Assembly: GCF_036347055.1 (NCBI RefSeq)
Contig: NZ_CP108882.1
Location: forward strand, 2,059,001-2,123,000
Direction of reading: 5' to 3'
Source of the DNA: Streptomyces sp. NBC_00820
Lineage (GTDB): Bacteria > Actinomycetota > Actinomycetes > Streptomycetales > Streptomycetaceae
DNA length: 64,000 bases
Part shown: piece by piece, positions 37,959 through 47,625 of the stretch
Position numbering within the stretch: position 1 is the first letter of the stretch
Layout of the letters: every line of letters starts with the position of its first letter
Notes under the pieces: model-generated
Told to the model about the DNA's origin: nothing
Databases searched by the model: none
The model's input: the letters and a program-made list of their open reading frames with translations, nothing else
Program-made: the position numbers and the translations under genes

Positions 37959-39647
37959 TCAGCCGCGGCCGCGCAGTTGCCGGTACTTGGCGACGAGGCT
38001 CTTCGTGGAGGCGTCCAGGCCGGGGACGTCGGCGCCTTCGGTGAGGGCGGGCTCGATGCGCTTGGCGAGGACCTTGCCGAGCTCCACGCCCCACTGGTCG
38101 AAGGAGTCGATGTTCCAGACGGCGCCCTGGACGAACACCTTGTGCTCGTAGAGGGCGATGAGCTGGCCGAGCACGGACGGGGTCAGCTCGCGCGCGAGGA
38201 TCGTGGTCGTCGGGCGGTCGCCCTGGAAGGCCTTGTGCGGGACCAGTTCCTCCGGCACGCCCTCCGCGCGGACCTCCTCGGCGGTCTTGCCGAAGGCCAG
38301 GGCCTGGGTCTGGGCGAAGAAGTTGGCCATCAACAGGTCGTGCTGGGCCTTGAGTTCGCCGCTCAGCTCGGCGACCGGCTCGGCGAAGCCGATGAAGTCG
38401 GCGGGGATCAGCTTGGTGCCCTGGTGGATGAGCTGGTAGTAGGCGTGCTGGCCGTTGGTGCCCGGGGTCCCCCAGACGACCGGGCCGGTCTGCCAGTCGA
38501 CCTCCTTGCCGTCCCGCGCCACGTGCTTGCCGTTGGACTCCATGTCCAGCTGCTGGAGGTAGGCGGTGAACCTCGACAGGTAGTGGCTGTACGGCAGCAC
38601 CGCGTGCGACTGGGCATCGTGGAAGTTGCCGTACCAGATGCCCAACAGGCCCAGCATCAGCGGGACGTTGGCCTCGGCGGGCGCGGTGCGGAAGTGCTCG
38701 TCGACGGTGTGGAAGCCGTCCAGCATCTCGCGGAAGCGGTCCGGCCCGATGGCGATCATCAGGGACAGGCCGATCGCGGAGTCGAAGGAGTAGCGGCCGC
38801 CGACCCAGTCCCAGAACTCGAACATGTTGGCCGTGTCGATGCCGAACTCGGCGACCTTCTCGGCGTTGGTCGACAGCGCCACGAAGTGCTTCGCGACGGC
38901 GGACTCTCCCCCACTCTCGAATTCACTCGAGTGGGAGGTGCCCCCATCCAGCGCGTCCAGCAGCCAGGTGCGCGCGGAGGTGGCGTTGGTGATCGTCTCG
39001 ATGGTGGTGAACGTCTTGGAGGCGATGATGAACAGCGTCTCCTCGGGGTCCAGGTCCCGGGTCGCCTCGTGCAGGTCGGCGCCGTCCACGTTGGAGACGA
39101 AGCGGACGGTGAGGTCGCGGTCGGTGAAGCCGCGCAGCACCTCGTAGGCCATCGCGGGGCCCAGGTCGGAGCCGCCGATGCCGACGTTGACGACGTTCTT
39201 GATGCGCTTGCCGGTGTGTCCCGTCCACTCACCCGAGCGGACGCGGTCGGCGAAGCCGCTCATCCTGTCGAGCACGGCGTGCACGGCCGGGACGACGTTC
39301 TCCCCGTCGACCTCGATCACCGCGTCGCGCGGGGCGCGCAGGGCGGTGTGCAGCACGGCCCGGTCCTCGGTCGTGTTGATCTTCTCGCCGCGGAACATGG
39401 CGTCCCTGAGGCCGAAGACGTCGGTGGCGGCGGCCAGCTCGCGCAGCAGCCGCAGCGTCTCGTCGTTGACCAGGTGCTTCGAGTAGTCGACGTACAGGTC
39501 ACCGACCTGGAGGGTGTACCCGGTGCCGCGCTCCGGATCGGCGGCGAACAGGTCCCGCAGGCTCGTGCCGGCCAGTTCCTCGCGGTGCTTGGCGAGCGCG
39601 GTCCACTCGGGCGTCTGGTTGAGCCTGGTACGGGTGTCTGCGTTCAT
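37959..39647 (-). CDS. pgi: Glucose-6-phosphate isomerase
   Basis: The 562-residue enzyme interconverts glucose 6-phosphate and fructose 6-phosphate. Family signatures include [77 protein letters not shown] and, near the end, [13 protein letters not shown]. The gene starts at ATG 39647. Residues about 235-248 ([14 protein letters not shown]) come from a 42-bp palindromic element inserted in frame between TWLLDALD and [13 protein letters not shown]. Other Pgi proteins, as I recall them, have only one or two residues there. Confidence 0.96.
   Translation of the reverse strand: MNADTRTRLNQTPEWTALAKHREELAGTSLRDLFAADPERGTGYTLQVGDLYVDYSKHLVNDETLRLLRELAAATDVFGLRDAMFRGEKINTTEDRAVLHTALRAPRDAVIEVDGENVVPAVHAVLDRMSGFADRVRSGEWTGHTGKRIKNVVNVGIGGSDLGPAMAYEVLRGFTDRDLTVRFVSNVDGADLHEATRDLDPEETLFIIASKTFTTIETITNATSARTWLLDALDGGTSHSSEFESGGESAVAKHFVALSTNAEKVAEFGIDTANMFEFWDWVGGRYSFDSAIGLSLMIAIGPDRFREMLDGFHTVDEHFRTAPAEANVPLMLGLLGIWYGNFHDAQSHAVLPYSHYLSRFTAYLQQLDMESNGKHVARDGKEVDWQTGPVVWGTPGTNGQHAYYQLIHQGTKLIPADFIGFAEPVAELSGELKAQHDLLMANFFAQTQALAFGKTAEEVRAEGVPEELVPHKAFQGDRPTTTILARELTPSVLGQLIALYEHKVFVQGAVWNIDSFDQWGVELGKVLAKRIEPALTEGADVPGLDASTKSLVAKYRQLRGRG
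38904..38945. repeat. 42-bp palindromic (REP-like) element inside pgi
   Basis: On the minus strand it starts GGGGGCACCTCCCAC and ends AGTGGGGGAGAG, with CACTCGAGTG and TTCGAG in the middle. The G-rich ends and inverted core resemble a repeat family I recall as very common in Streptomyces genomes. Its length is exactly 14 codons, so the reading frame is kept. Confidence 0.7.
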
Positions 39648-40088
39648 ATCCGGTTTCCGCCTTCTTTCCTGCACCTGTCCGCTTGCGTCCCTTGCCCCGC
39701 TGCCGGGTCCAACCTAGTTGATCAGCTCGTGGGACGAGAGGGCGTGACGCCGTTCCGCGGGGCGTCCACGGGTCCATGGATACGTGCGGATCGCGGGCCG
39801 GTCTCAGCGGGGCGGCGGCCGGACCGGAAGAGGGCGGCCGGGAGCAGGGCGGGCGGGAGCAGGGCGGCGGCAGGGCGGGCGCGTCCCCGCGTCACCGGGC
39901 CGGGAGACCGCGGCGGCCGTCCACAGCCACCCGAGTCCCCCGCGCCACGCGAGCACGCCTGCTCCCCTTGCCCCGGCCACCGGTCACGTTCACGGCCACG
40001 GGGACAAGGCGCTCCCCCGCTCGATCGAAGCCGAGGGCGAGGGAAAGCTCCCTTGAGTGGGGGAAAGGTCCCTCGAAGGAGACAACTC
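39648..40088. other. Intergenic region between pgi and the RbpA-family gene
   Basis: This 441-base gap holds no ORF I can support. Around 39838-39880 there is a G-rich run with a tandem CGGGAGCAGGGCGG unit. At 40039-40052 AGGGA-N4-TCCCT forms a short hairpin that may help terminate the RbpA-family transcript, whose stop lies at 40089. The pgi promoter should lie near 39660-39720, but no clear boxes were found. Confidence 0.5.
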
Positions 40089-40424
40089 CTAGATCTCGCC
40101 CCGCAGTTTGGCGAGCGCCTCGGCGAGGATGGCCTCGCCGTCCGCGTCGCTGCGCCGCTCCCGTACATACGCGAGGTGCGTCTTGTAGGGCTCGGTGCGC
40201 GGCGGGTCCGGCGGGTTGTCCCGGTCCTGTCCGGCGGGAAAGCCGCAGCGCGGGCAGTCCCAGGTGTCGGGGACCTGCGCGTCGCTGGCGAAACTGGGCT
40301 GGGTCTCGTGCCCGTTGGAGCACCAGAAGGAGATGCGCAGCCGGGGTGCGGACTCGCCGCGCTCGGCCTCGCCCATCGGCCCCGCCCCGACCCGGCTTCC
40401 CCGGATCGCGTTGCCACTTGCCAC
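40089..40424 (-). CDS. RbpA-family RNA polymerase-binding protein
   Basis: The 111-residue protein starts MASGNAIRGSRVGAG, the N-terminal tail and core that RbpA uses to touch RNA polymerase. It ends in the sigma-binding helices TEPYKTHLAYVRERRSDADGEAILAEALAKLRGEI. C35, H39, C57 and C60 form a possible zinc site (WCSNGHE, CPRCGF). RbpA proteins stabilise the holoenzyme with the primary sigma factor. This one looks like the divergent paralogue rather than the main RbpA. GTG 40424 has GGGAG upstream. Confidence 0.85.
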   Translation of the reverse strand: MASGNAIRGSRVGAGPMGEAERGESAPRLRISFWCSNGHETQPSFASDAQVPDTWDCPRCGFPAGQDRDNPPDPPRTEPYKTHLAYVRERRSDADGEAILAEALAKLRGEI

Positions 40425-40490
40425 GGTCGTAACTCCCTGCGTGATGGTGCCGCGAAGCGAGTCGGCGTGACGCTTCGCCGCGAGCGCCTC

Positions 40491-40518
40491 AGTCTACGTA
40501 AGGCCCAACGCGCGTCCA
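40491..40518 (-). promoter_or_regulatory. Candidate promoter of the RbpA-family gene
   Basis: On the minus strand TGGACG (40518-40513) and TAGACT (40496-40491) are 16 bases apart. Transcription would start about 60 bases before GTG 40424. The box overlaps one arm of the long inverted repeat described separately. Confidence 0.45.
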
Positions 40519-40605
40519 GGGATTGGAGTTACCACCCCGCACCTAGACGCAAGCCCCATGATAGGCCGCGCTCAGGAGCGCGTACCGAACATGGGGCCTT
40601 ACGTA
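40495..40605. other. Nested inverted repeats upstream of the RbpA-family gene
   Basis: A 12-bp outer repeat pairs TACGTAAGGCCC (40495-40506) with GGGCCTTACGTA (40594-40605). An inner repeat pairs GCCCCATG (40553-40560) with CATGGGGC (40590-40597) around the hairpin CGCGCTC/GAGCGCG (40567-40582). The two pairings share 40594-40597 and so exclude each other in part. This could be a small RNA, a regulatory leader, or two operator half-sites. I do not recognise a known RNA family. Confidence 0.4.
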
Positions 40606-40656
40606 CGGAATGTATGTACTTGTGAGACGATGATCAGCTGTTCGCCTGAAGGCGTC

Positions 40657-40893
40657 TCAGCTGCTCGACTTCATCAGAACGCTCAGGACGATGATGGAGG
40701 CGAACCACAGCAGGCCGATCACGATGGTGATGCGGTCGAGGTTGCGCTCGGCGACCGAGGAGCCTCCGACGGACGACTGCATGCCGCCACCGAACATGTC
40801 GGAGAGGCCGCCGCCCTTCCCCTTGTGCATCAGCACCAGCAGCATCAGCAGCAGGCTGAAGACGATCAGGGCGATCGAGAACCCCAAAACCAC
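40657..40893 (-). CDS. secG: Preprotein translocase subunit SecG
   Basis: This 78-residue membrane protein is a subunit of SecYEG. It has two membrane helices (VVLGFSIALIVFSLLLMLLV and ITIVIGLLWFASIIVLSVLM) linked by the conserved loop HKGKGGGLSDMFGGGMQSSVGGSSVAERNLDR. GTG 40893 gives the normal N-terminus; a longer frame upstream adds non-conserved residues. It lies between the glycolytic genes and the RbpA-family gene. The GAGACG/CGTCTC repeat just past its stop may end the transcript. Confidence 0.94.
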   Translation of the reverse strand: MVLGFSIALIVFSLLLMLLVLMHKGKGGGLSDMFGGGMQSSVGGSSVAERNLDRITIVIGLLWFASIIVLSVLMKSSS

Positions 40894-40925
40894 GGCTGGA
40901 CCAACTTCCTCGGATTCGGATGGAC

Positions 40926-40958
40926 TGCGGGGGCACAGCACCAGGCTGTGCCCCCGCA
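40926..40958 (-). terminator. Terminator of the pgk-tpiA operon
   Basis: A perfect 13-bp stem (40926-40938 with 40946-40958) closes a seven-base loop 42 bases after the tpiA stop and before secG. Confidence 0.85.
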
Positions 40959-41000
40959 AGGGTACGACGTATCGTCGCTACCGCCTACTCACGGCCGGAC

Positions 41001-41792
41001 CTACTGATCGCGGAAGCGCACGATCTTGACGAACTCGTCGGTGTCCAGCGAGGCACCGCCCACCAGGGCGCCGTCGATGTCGGGCTGCGCCATGATCTCG
41101 GCGACGTTGCCGGCCTTCACGGAGCCGCCGTACTGGATGCGGACCTTGTCGGCCACGTCCTGCGAGTACAGCTCGGCGATCTTGGCGCGGATCGCGGCGC
41201 AGACCTCCTGGGCGTCCTCGGTGCCGCAGACCTTGCCGGTACCGATGGCCCAGACCGGCTCGTAGGCGACCACGACGGTCTCGGCCTGCTCGGCCGGGAC
41301 GTCCTTCAGGCCGCCCTCGAGCTGGGCGAGGGTGTGGGTGACGTGGTTGCCCGCCTCGCGGACGTCCAGCTCCTCGCCGACGCACAGGATCGGGGTCAGG
41401 CCGTGCTTGAAGGCGGCCTTGACCTTGGCGTTCACCACGTCGTCGGTCTCGTGGTGGTACTGCCGGCGCTCGGAGTGGCCGATCACCACGTAGGTGCACT
41501 TCAGCTTGGCCAGCATCGGACCGGAGATCTCGCCGGTGTAGGCGCCCGAGTCGTGCCGGGAGATGTCCTGGGCGCCGTACCTGATCTTGAGCTTGTCGCC
41601 GTCGACCAGGGTCTGCACGGAGCGCAGGTCGGTGAAGGGCGGCAGGACGGCGACCTCGACGGCCTCGTAGTCCTTGTCGGCCAGCGCGAAGGCGAGCTTC
41701 TGGACGTGCGCGATGGCCTCGAGGTGGTTGAGGTTCATCTTCCAGTTGCCCGCCATGATCGGCGTACGGCCGGAAAGATTGGATGCTGCCAA
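41001..41792 (-). CDS. tpiA: Triosephosphate isomerase
   Basis: The 263-residue TIM-barrel enzyme interconverts dihydroxyacetone phosphate and glyceraldehyde 3-phosphate. Catalytic residues are Lys in MAGNWKMN (near 18), His in [10 protein letters not shown] and Glu in [14 protein letters not shown]. The start is TTG 41792, with GGAGG inside the end of pgk at the right distance. The gap to pgk is three bases. The C-terminal phosphate loop ([21 protein letters not shown]) is intact. Confidence 0.97.
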   Translation of the reverse strand: MAASNLSGRTPIMAGNWKMNLNHLEAIAHVQKLAFALADKDYEAVEVAVLPPFTDLRSVQTLVDGDKLKIRYGAQDISRHDSGAYTGEISGPMLAKLKCTYVVIGHSERRQYHHETDDVVNAKVKAAFKHGLTPILCVGEELDVREAGNHVTHTLAQLEGGLKDVPAEQAETVVVAYEPVWAIGTGKVCGTEDAQEVCAAIRAKIAELYSQDVADKVRIQYGGSVKAGNVAEIMAQPDIDGALVGGASLDTDEFVKIVRFRDQ

Positions 41793-41795
41793 CGG

Positions 41796-43007
41796 TCAGT
41801 CCTCCAGTGCGGCGAGACCGGGGAGCGTCTTGCCCTCGAGGTATTCGAGGGAGGCGCCGCCACCGGTCGAGATGTGGCCGAATGCCTTCTCGTCGAAACC
41901 GAGCGTACGCACGGCCGCGGCGGAGTCACCGCCGCCCACGACGGTGAAGCCATCCGAGTCGACGAGGGCCTGGGCGACCGCCTTGGTGCCCTCGGCGTAG
42001 TCGGGGTGCTCGAAGACGCCCATGGGACCGTTCCAGAAGACGGTCTTGGCGTCGGCGAGCTTCGAGGCGTACAGCTCCCGGGTCTTCGGGCCGATGTCCA
42101 GGCCCTCCTCGTCGGCGGGGATCTTGTCCGCGTCGACCAGAGTGGGGTGGGAGGGCGCCTTGGTCTTCAGGTCCGGGAAGTCCGGGGAGACCAGGACGTC
42201 GACGGGAAGCACCAGCTCCACGCCGTTCTTCTCGGCGCGCTCCATGTACTCCTTGACGGCCGGGATCTGGTCCTCCTGGAGGAGGGAGATGCCGACCTCG
42301 TGGCCCTTGGCCTTGAGGAAGGTGTAGGCCATGCCGCCGCCGATCAGCAGGCGGTCGGCCTTGTCGAGAAGCTTGTCGATCACGGCGAGCTTGTCGGAGA
42401 CCTTGGCGCCGCCGAGCACGACGACGTAGGGGCGCTCGACGTCCTCGGTGAGCTTCTTCAGGACGCCGACCTCGTTCGCGATCAGGTAGCCGGCGTAGTG
42501 CGGCAGCCTGGCAGGGAGGTCGTAGACCGAGGCGTGCTTGCGATGCACCGCACCGAAGCCGTCACCGACGTAGACATCGGCCAGAGCGGCCAGCCGGTCG
42601 GCGAACTCACCGCGCTCGGTCTCGTCCTTGGAGGTCTCGCCGGGGTTGAAGCGCAGGTTCTCGATGACCGCGACCTGGCCGGGCTCCAGGCCGTCGACGG
42701 CCGCGTGGGCGGCGGGTCCGACGGTGTCCTGGGCGAAGGCGACCGGGGCGCCGAGGAGTTCACCGAGCCGCTCGGCGGCGGGCAGCAGCGAGAAGGCCGG
42801 GTCCGGGGCGCCCTTGGGGCGGCCCAGGTGCGAGGCGACGACCACCTTGGCGCCCGCGTCCGCGAGGGCCTTGATGGTGGGCAGCACGGCGCGGATGCGG
42901 CCGTCGTCGGTGATGGTCCCGTCGGCCAGGGGCACGTTGAGGTCGGCGCGGACGAATACCCGCTTGCCGTTGACACCGTCGGCGAGAAGTTCGTCGATCG
43001 TCTTCAT
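41796..43007 (-). CDS. pgk: Phosphoglycerate kinase
   Basis: The 403-residue enzyme makes ATP from 1,3-bisphosphoglycerate. Signatures are KRVFVRADLNVPL (15-27), VVVASHLGRPKG, VAVIENLRFNPGE, the nucleotide segment LLIGGGMAYTFLKAKG, FWNGPMGVFEHPDYAEGT and VVGGGDSAAAV. ATG 43007 has GGAG upstream. It forms a two-gene operon with tpiA; gap lies upstream on the same strand but a strong hairpin separates them. Confidence 0.97.
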   Translation of the reverse strand: MKTIDELLADGVNGKRVFVRADLNVPLADGTITDDGRIRAVLPTIKALADAGAKVVVASHLGRPKGAPDPAFSLLPAAERLGELLGAPVAFAQDTVGPAAHAAVDGLEPGQVAVIENLRFNPGETSKDETERGEFADRLAALADVYVGDGFGAVHRKHASVYDLPARLPHYAGYLIANEVGVLKKLTEDVERPYVVVLGGAKVSDKLAVIDKLLDKADRLLIGGGMAYTFLKAKGHEVGISLLQEDQIPAVKEYMERAEKNGVELVLPVDVLVSPDFPDLKTKAPSHPTLVDADKIPADEEGLDIGPKTRELYASKLADAKTVFWNGPMGVFEHPDYAEGTKAVAQALVDSDGFTVVGGGDSAAAVRTLGFDEKAFGHISTGGGASLEYLEGKTLPGLAALED

Positions 43008-43074
43008 TTGAGTGGACTCCTGAGGAGGGCTCTTGATGCCTCTGATCGTAAAAGGCCGTGGTCCGTGCGTGAGA

Positions 43075-43114
43075 CAGGGCCCGGGCAGCGCGGCCGTGCG
43101 CTGCCCGGGCCCTG
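43075..43114 (-). terminator. Terminator of gap
   Basis: A perfect 17-bp stem (43075-43091 with 43098-43114) closes a six-base loop 28 bases after the gap stop codon and before pgk. Confidence 0.9.
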
Positions 43115-43142
43115 CTATCACTTCAAGGTCCTGCTGGGGTGA

Positions 43143-44231
<1,089 letters not shown>

Positions 44232-44282
44232 CTACCCCTCTGGGGGCCCCGAGGTGACATCGAGATGCCGCATACACGGGCA

Positions 44283-44318
44283 GGCGGTCCGTACCCACCA
44301 GTAGGGGTACGGACCGCC
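44283..44318. other. Perfect 14-bp hairpin in the gap upstream region
   Basis: GGCGGTCCGTACCC (44283-44296) pairs with GGGTACGGACCGCC (44305-44318) around an eight-base loop. Another terminator already follows the upstream gene, so this one may lie in the gap leader as an attenuator or act as an operator. Confidence 0.6.
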
Positions 44319-44412
44319 CCGGATCGTGGTTCGTTTCAACCCCATTTGATAGGGAGTGACGGTGCTTTCTGACGGTCTTTTCACTCGTTCGTGAGCGGGT
44401 CGGCTCACCTGA

Positions 44413-44449
44413 GGAGGCCCCTCTCGACGCACTGTTGAGAGGGGCCTCC
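44413..44449 (-). terminator. Terminator of the M14 carboxypeptidase gene
   Basis: A perfect 13-bp stem (44413-44425 with 44437-44449) begins three bases after the stop codon. Confidence 0.88.
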
Positions 44450-44451
44450 GC

Positions 44452-47415
44452 TCACTTGTCGAGTGAGGCCAGTGCCTTGCGCAGCAGAGCCGTCCGGTCG
44501 GCCGCCGACGGCACCTGTTCCAGCCCGAATCCGAGCAGCACGGTGTCGTCGGTCGTGACGGCTCCGTAGGTCTGGAAGAGGGTGCCGGTGCGCGTCCAGT
44601 CCTTCAGCACCGCCGGGCTGCCCTCGGGGGGGCCGGCCGCCTTCCAGGCGCCCAGGGACGTCTCGAAGCCCTCCGTCTCCCTGGCGGCCGCGCCGATGAC
44701 GAGCGAGGCGTCGTCGACGAGGACGCCGTGCCCGCCGCTGCCCGGGTCCGTGACGTAGCTGATCGACACCTCGATGGTCTTGCCCGCGTACGCGCTCAGG
44801 TCGAAGCCCACCTGCTGCCAGCCCGCCGAGCTGCCGGTGAGGCTGTTCCACGCGCCGGTGGTCCCGGTCGCGGTGCAGGTGTTGCCGCCGAGCGTCAGAT
44901 AGTGCTTGAGCCACGGGTGCTCGGCGATCAGGAACCCGGCCCCGCACTCGGACGGCACGGACGTGCGCGTGGCCCCGCCCGTCTCCGGCAGGGTCGTCCA
45001 GTCGTCGGCGCCCACGGTGTGGACCTCGACGACCGCGTGGTCGTAGCCGGGCTCGGTGTCCCACAGCAGCCGGGTGCTCAGGGCCGGCTTCTCGGCGGCG
45101 GTGACACCGCTGAGGTCGACGGTGCGGGTCAGGCGCTTGTAGGCGTCGTCGGTGTGGACGGCGGCGGCCATGGCGGAGCCGCTGTACGGCCCGTAGGGGT
45201 TGACGGTTCCGGCGAAGCGGCCCGCGCCGGCGCTCTTGAACTGCGGGTAGGTGGCGGGGGCCAGCTCGTCGGAGGTGACGCCGTAGGTGCCGGCCTTGTC
45301 GAGCGGGTTGCCGGGTGCGTCACCGAGAGCGCCGGAGAAGCCGTCGAGGCCGCCCGCGCCGGTGAAGCCGGTGGCGCCCTTGGTGGACGTACGGCTGTAG
45401 GCGCCCAGGTAGTACTGGCTGAAGTCGTCGGACAGGGTGCCCTCGCCGAGGTCGACGTTGCCGCCGGCCTGCTCACCGGCCTCGATCAGCCGGCCGCCCT
45501 CGTTGAGGTAGGCACGCAGCTGGAGCTGGGTGGCGTTGCCCGGACCGCCGGTGCCCGAGTAGTGCACGACGGTCCTGAAGTGCCCCAGCACGCCGAGCGC
45601 GTCCGGGGCGCCCTGGGTGGCCACGTCCCACACGATCGCCTTGTGCCCGGCCGCCTTGAGCGCGGCCACGTACGTCTGCGCCTGAGTGGCGGCCGCACCC
45701 TCCTCGGCGACGACGAGGGTGTCCGCCTTCGGCCGCTCGGCGACGGTGTAGGTGAAGCGGGAGCTGGAGACCTTCTTGCCGCTCGCGGTCTCGCCGGTGA
45801 ACCAGACCTCGACCTTGTCGCCCGGCACGCCGTCCTGAACCTTGGCCCGGTACTCGTCGAAGTACAGATGGTCCGCGCCGCCGTACGTCTCGCCGCCCTT
45901 CCAGGCCTTGAGCGCCTGGTCGAGCGTACGGCCGCCGTTCACGCGGTACTTCAGCTCCTTGTCCCGGACCGCCTTGCGGGCGACGACCGAGACCTCCTGG
46001 TCGGCGCCGCGGGAGTACGACGTGGAGAACGCGGCCGGGGTGAAGTCGGCGGCGCTCAGTCCGACGGCGGAGGCCGGCCGGTCCGGGTGGGCGGCGGTCT
46101 CGGCGACCGACAGCGCGAACGGGACGTTCTTCTGGAACTCCTGCTGGATCAGCTTCTCGTCGTCGGGGAAGTTGAAGACCGACTGGCAGTCGGCCGCCTT
46201 CCAGGCGTCGTCCGGGTCGATGTCCGAGGCGGTCTGGCAGGTCGACATCTCGGGGGTGAACATCGCCATGCCGTCGACGTTCCCGGCATGGCCGTCCGCC
46301 TCGCCGTTGGTGGTGTACAGCTCCGAGGAGACCTGGGAGTGGTAGCCGGGGATCGCCGGGTTGTCGGGGGTGCCGGCGAGCGCCTTGTAGAGCACGTCGT
46401 CCGGGGTGGGGGTGGCGACCTGCCAGCCGACCCCGTAGAGGAGGAGTTCGGCGGCGGAGTGGTAGTTGATGCCGTAGGTGAACCCGACGCGCTTCTCGAA
46501 GGCGTCCAGGGCCTTGGTCTCGGGCTCGGACTCCGGACTCGCGCCGCGGTAGGTCTCACTGGTGGGGTTGGGGGACGAACCCTCGTCGTCGTAGCCCCAC
46601 TTGTAGGGGAAGTTGCGGTTGAGGTCGACGCCGTCGCCCGTGCTGATGACGCCGTCGCCGTTGACGTCCCGCAGGTTCTTGCGCCACAGGCGGGTGTCGG
46701 AGTCCCGGAAGGTGTAGTCGTAGCCGTCGGGGTTGGCCGAGAGGACGAACCACAGTTCGGTGGAGTCGACGATCTTCTTGACGCGCCGGTCCGTCTTGTA
46801 GTGGTCCAGGTAGTAGTGCATCAGACGCCGCGTCATCTCCGGCGTGATCCACTCGCGCGCGTGCTGGTTGGACACGTACAGCACGGAGGGCTTCGAGCCG
46901 TCCCGCGACGTCTTCGCGTTCCTGGTCAGCTTGAGCGCGAGGATGTCCTGGCCGCCGACGGTCTTCCCGATGGACTCGACCTTGGCGAGGCCGGGGTTGG
47001 CCTGCGCGGTCCGCAGGATCTCCTCCTTCAGTCCGCCGCCGCCGCTGTAGGGGCGGAACACGCCCTGCGCGGCGTCCTCGACGCGCGTCTCGGCCTTGGC
47101 GGAGAGGGAGTGCTCGGTGAGGCCGACCCCCTGCTTCCGCAGCTTCCCGGCCTGCTCGCCGGTGAGGTAGACCTCGACGGCCGTCTTCCCCTTCCCGGCC
47201 ACCTGGTCACCGAGTTCGTGGGCGTCCTGGCCCGCCTTGAGCAGCAGGGGCACCTGCTCGCGGGTCACTTCCGCGCGGTAGACCTTGACCTCGGAGCCGT
47301 CGCCGGAGGTGGCGCCGGTGGAACCGCCGTTCTGTGCCTGGGCGACGGGCGTGAGGCTCGCCGCGCCGACGAGCAGCGCGGCGACGCCGAGGACCGATCT
47401 CGCTCTGTGTCTCAT
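44452..47415 (-). CDS. Secreted M14 zinc carboxypeptidase, multidomain
   Basis: The 987-residue exported protease has a signal peptide (to about residue 27, AQAQ) and a pro-region. Its M14 catalytic domain begins near residue 120: zinc ligands in NQHAREW (His, Glu) and INYHSAAELLLYG (His), with the catalytic Glu in FTPEMSTCQ. Inside it DVNGDGVISTGDGVDLNRN reads like an EF-hand calcium loop. The C-terminal 500 residues are beta-rich and include an immune-inhibitor-A-like segment (TRLLWDTEPGYDHAVVEV, GWQQVGFDLSAYAGKTIEV). Only part of the family carries this extension. It should trim peptides or proteins outside the cell. The gene is monocistronic. Confidence 0.92.
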   Translation of the reverse strand: MRHRARSVLGVAALLVGAASLTPVAQAQNGGSTGATSGDGSEVKVYRAEVTREQVPLLLKAGQDAHELGDQVAGKGKTAVEVYLTGEQAGKLRKQGVGLTEHSLSAKAETRVEDAAQGVFRPYSGGGGLKEEILRTAQANPGLAKVESIGKTVGGQDILALKLTRNAKTSRDGSKPSVLYVSNQHAREWITPEMTRRLMHYYLDHYKTDRRVKKIVDSTELWFVLSANPDGYDYTFRDSDTRLWRKNLRDVNGDGVISTGDGVDLNRNFPYKWGYDDEGSSPNPTSETYRGASPESEPETKALDAFEKRVGFTYGINYHSAAELLLYGVGWQVATPTPDDVLYKALAGTPDNPAIPGYHSQVSSELYTTNGEADGHAGNVDGMAMFTPEMSTCQTASDIDPDDAWKAADCQSVFNFPDDEKLIQQEFQKNVPFALSVAETAAHPDRPASAVGLSAADFTPAAFSTSYSRGADQEVSVVARKAVRDKELKYRVNGGRTLDQALKAWKGGETYGGADHLYFDEYRAKVQDGVPGDKVEVWFTGETASGKKVSSSRFTYTVAERPKADTLVVAEEGAAATQAQTYVAALKAAGHKAIVWDVATQGAPDALGVLGHFRTVVHYSGTGGPGNATQLQLRAYLNEGGRLIEAGEQAGGNVDLGEGTLSDDFSQYYLGAYSRTSTKGATGFTGAGGLDGFSGALGDAPGNPLDKAGTYGVTSDELAPATYPQFKSAGAGRFAGTVNPYGPYSGSAMAAAVHTDDAYKRLTRTVDLSGVTAAEKPALSTRLLWDTEPGYDHAVVEVHTVGADDWTTLPETGGATRTSVPSECGAGFLIAEHPWLKHYLTLGGNTCTATGTTGAWNSLTGSSAGWQQVGFDLSAYAGKTIEVSISYVTDPGSGGHGVLVDDASLVIGAAARETEGFETSLGAWKAAGPPEGSPAVLKDWTRTGTLFQTYGAVTTDDTVLLGFGLEQVPSAADRTALLRKALASLDK

Positions 47416-47564
47416 GAACCCCCCTAGCGGTGGTCCGCCACAGCGGCGAACAGGTTGCCAGGCTCATGTCACTCCATGATCGAGTCAAGGGGGCCTCAGG
47501 GACACGCGAACGCCGGTGTCTGCCACCCGAACGGGCGTAGGCACCGGCGCTACGGCGACGCCGC

Positions 47565-47625
47565 CGACGGCATGTCCCGGCTCGGCCGGGGCACCACCGT
47601 CGACGGCGTGTCCCGGCTCAGCCGG
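47565..47625. repeat. Imperfect 25-bp repeat (2 copies, 36-bp period) at the whiA stop
   Basis: Copies 47565-47589 and 47601-47625 match at 23 of 25 bases. The right copy contains the whiA stop codon (47618-47620); one mismatch is at that codon. Confidence 0.78.

Noticed and set aside
39776..40432. Possible plus-strand gene between pgi and the RbpA-family gene
   Set aside because: The translation is Gly/Arg/Pro-rich, runs antisense into the RbpA-family gene and has no ribosome site.
44728..47427. An 899-codon plus-strand frame across the carboxypeptidase
   Set aside because: It is a codon-bias mirror of the M14 gene, with no start signal or domain.
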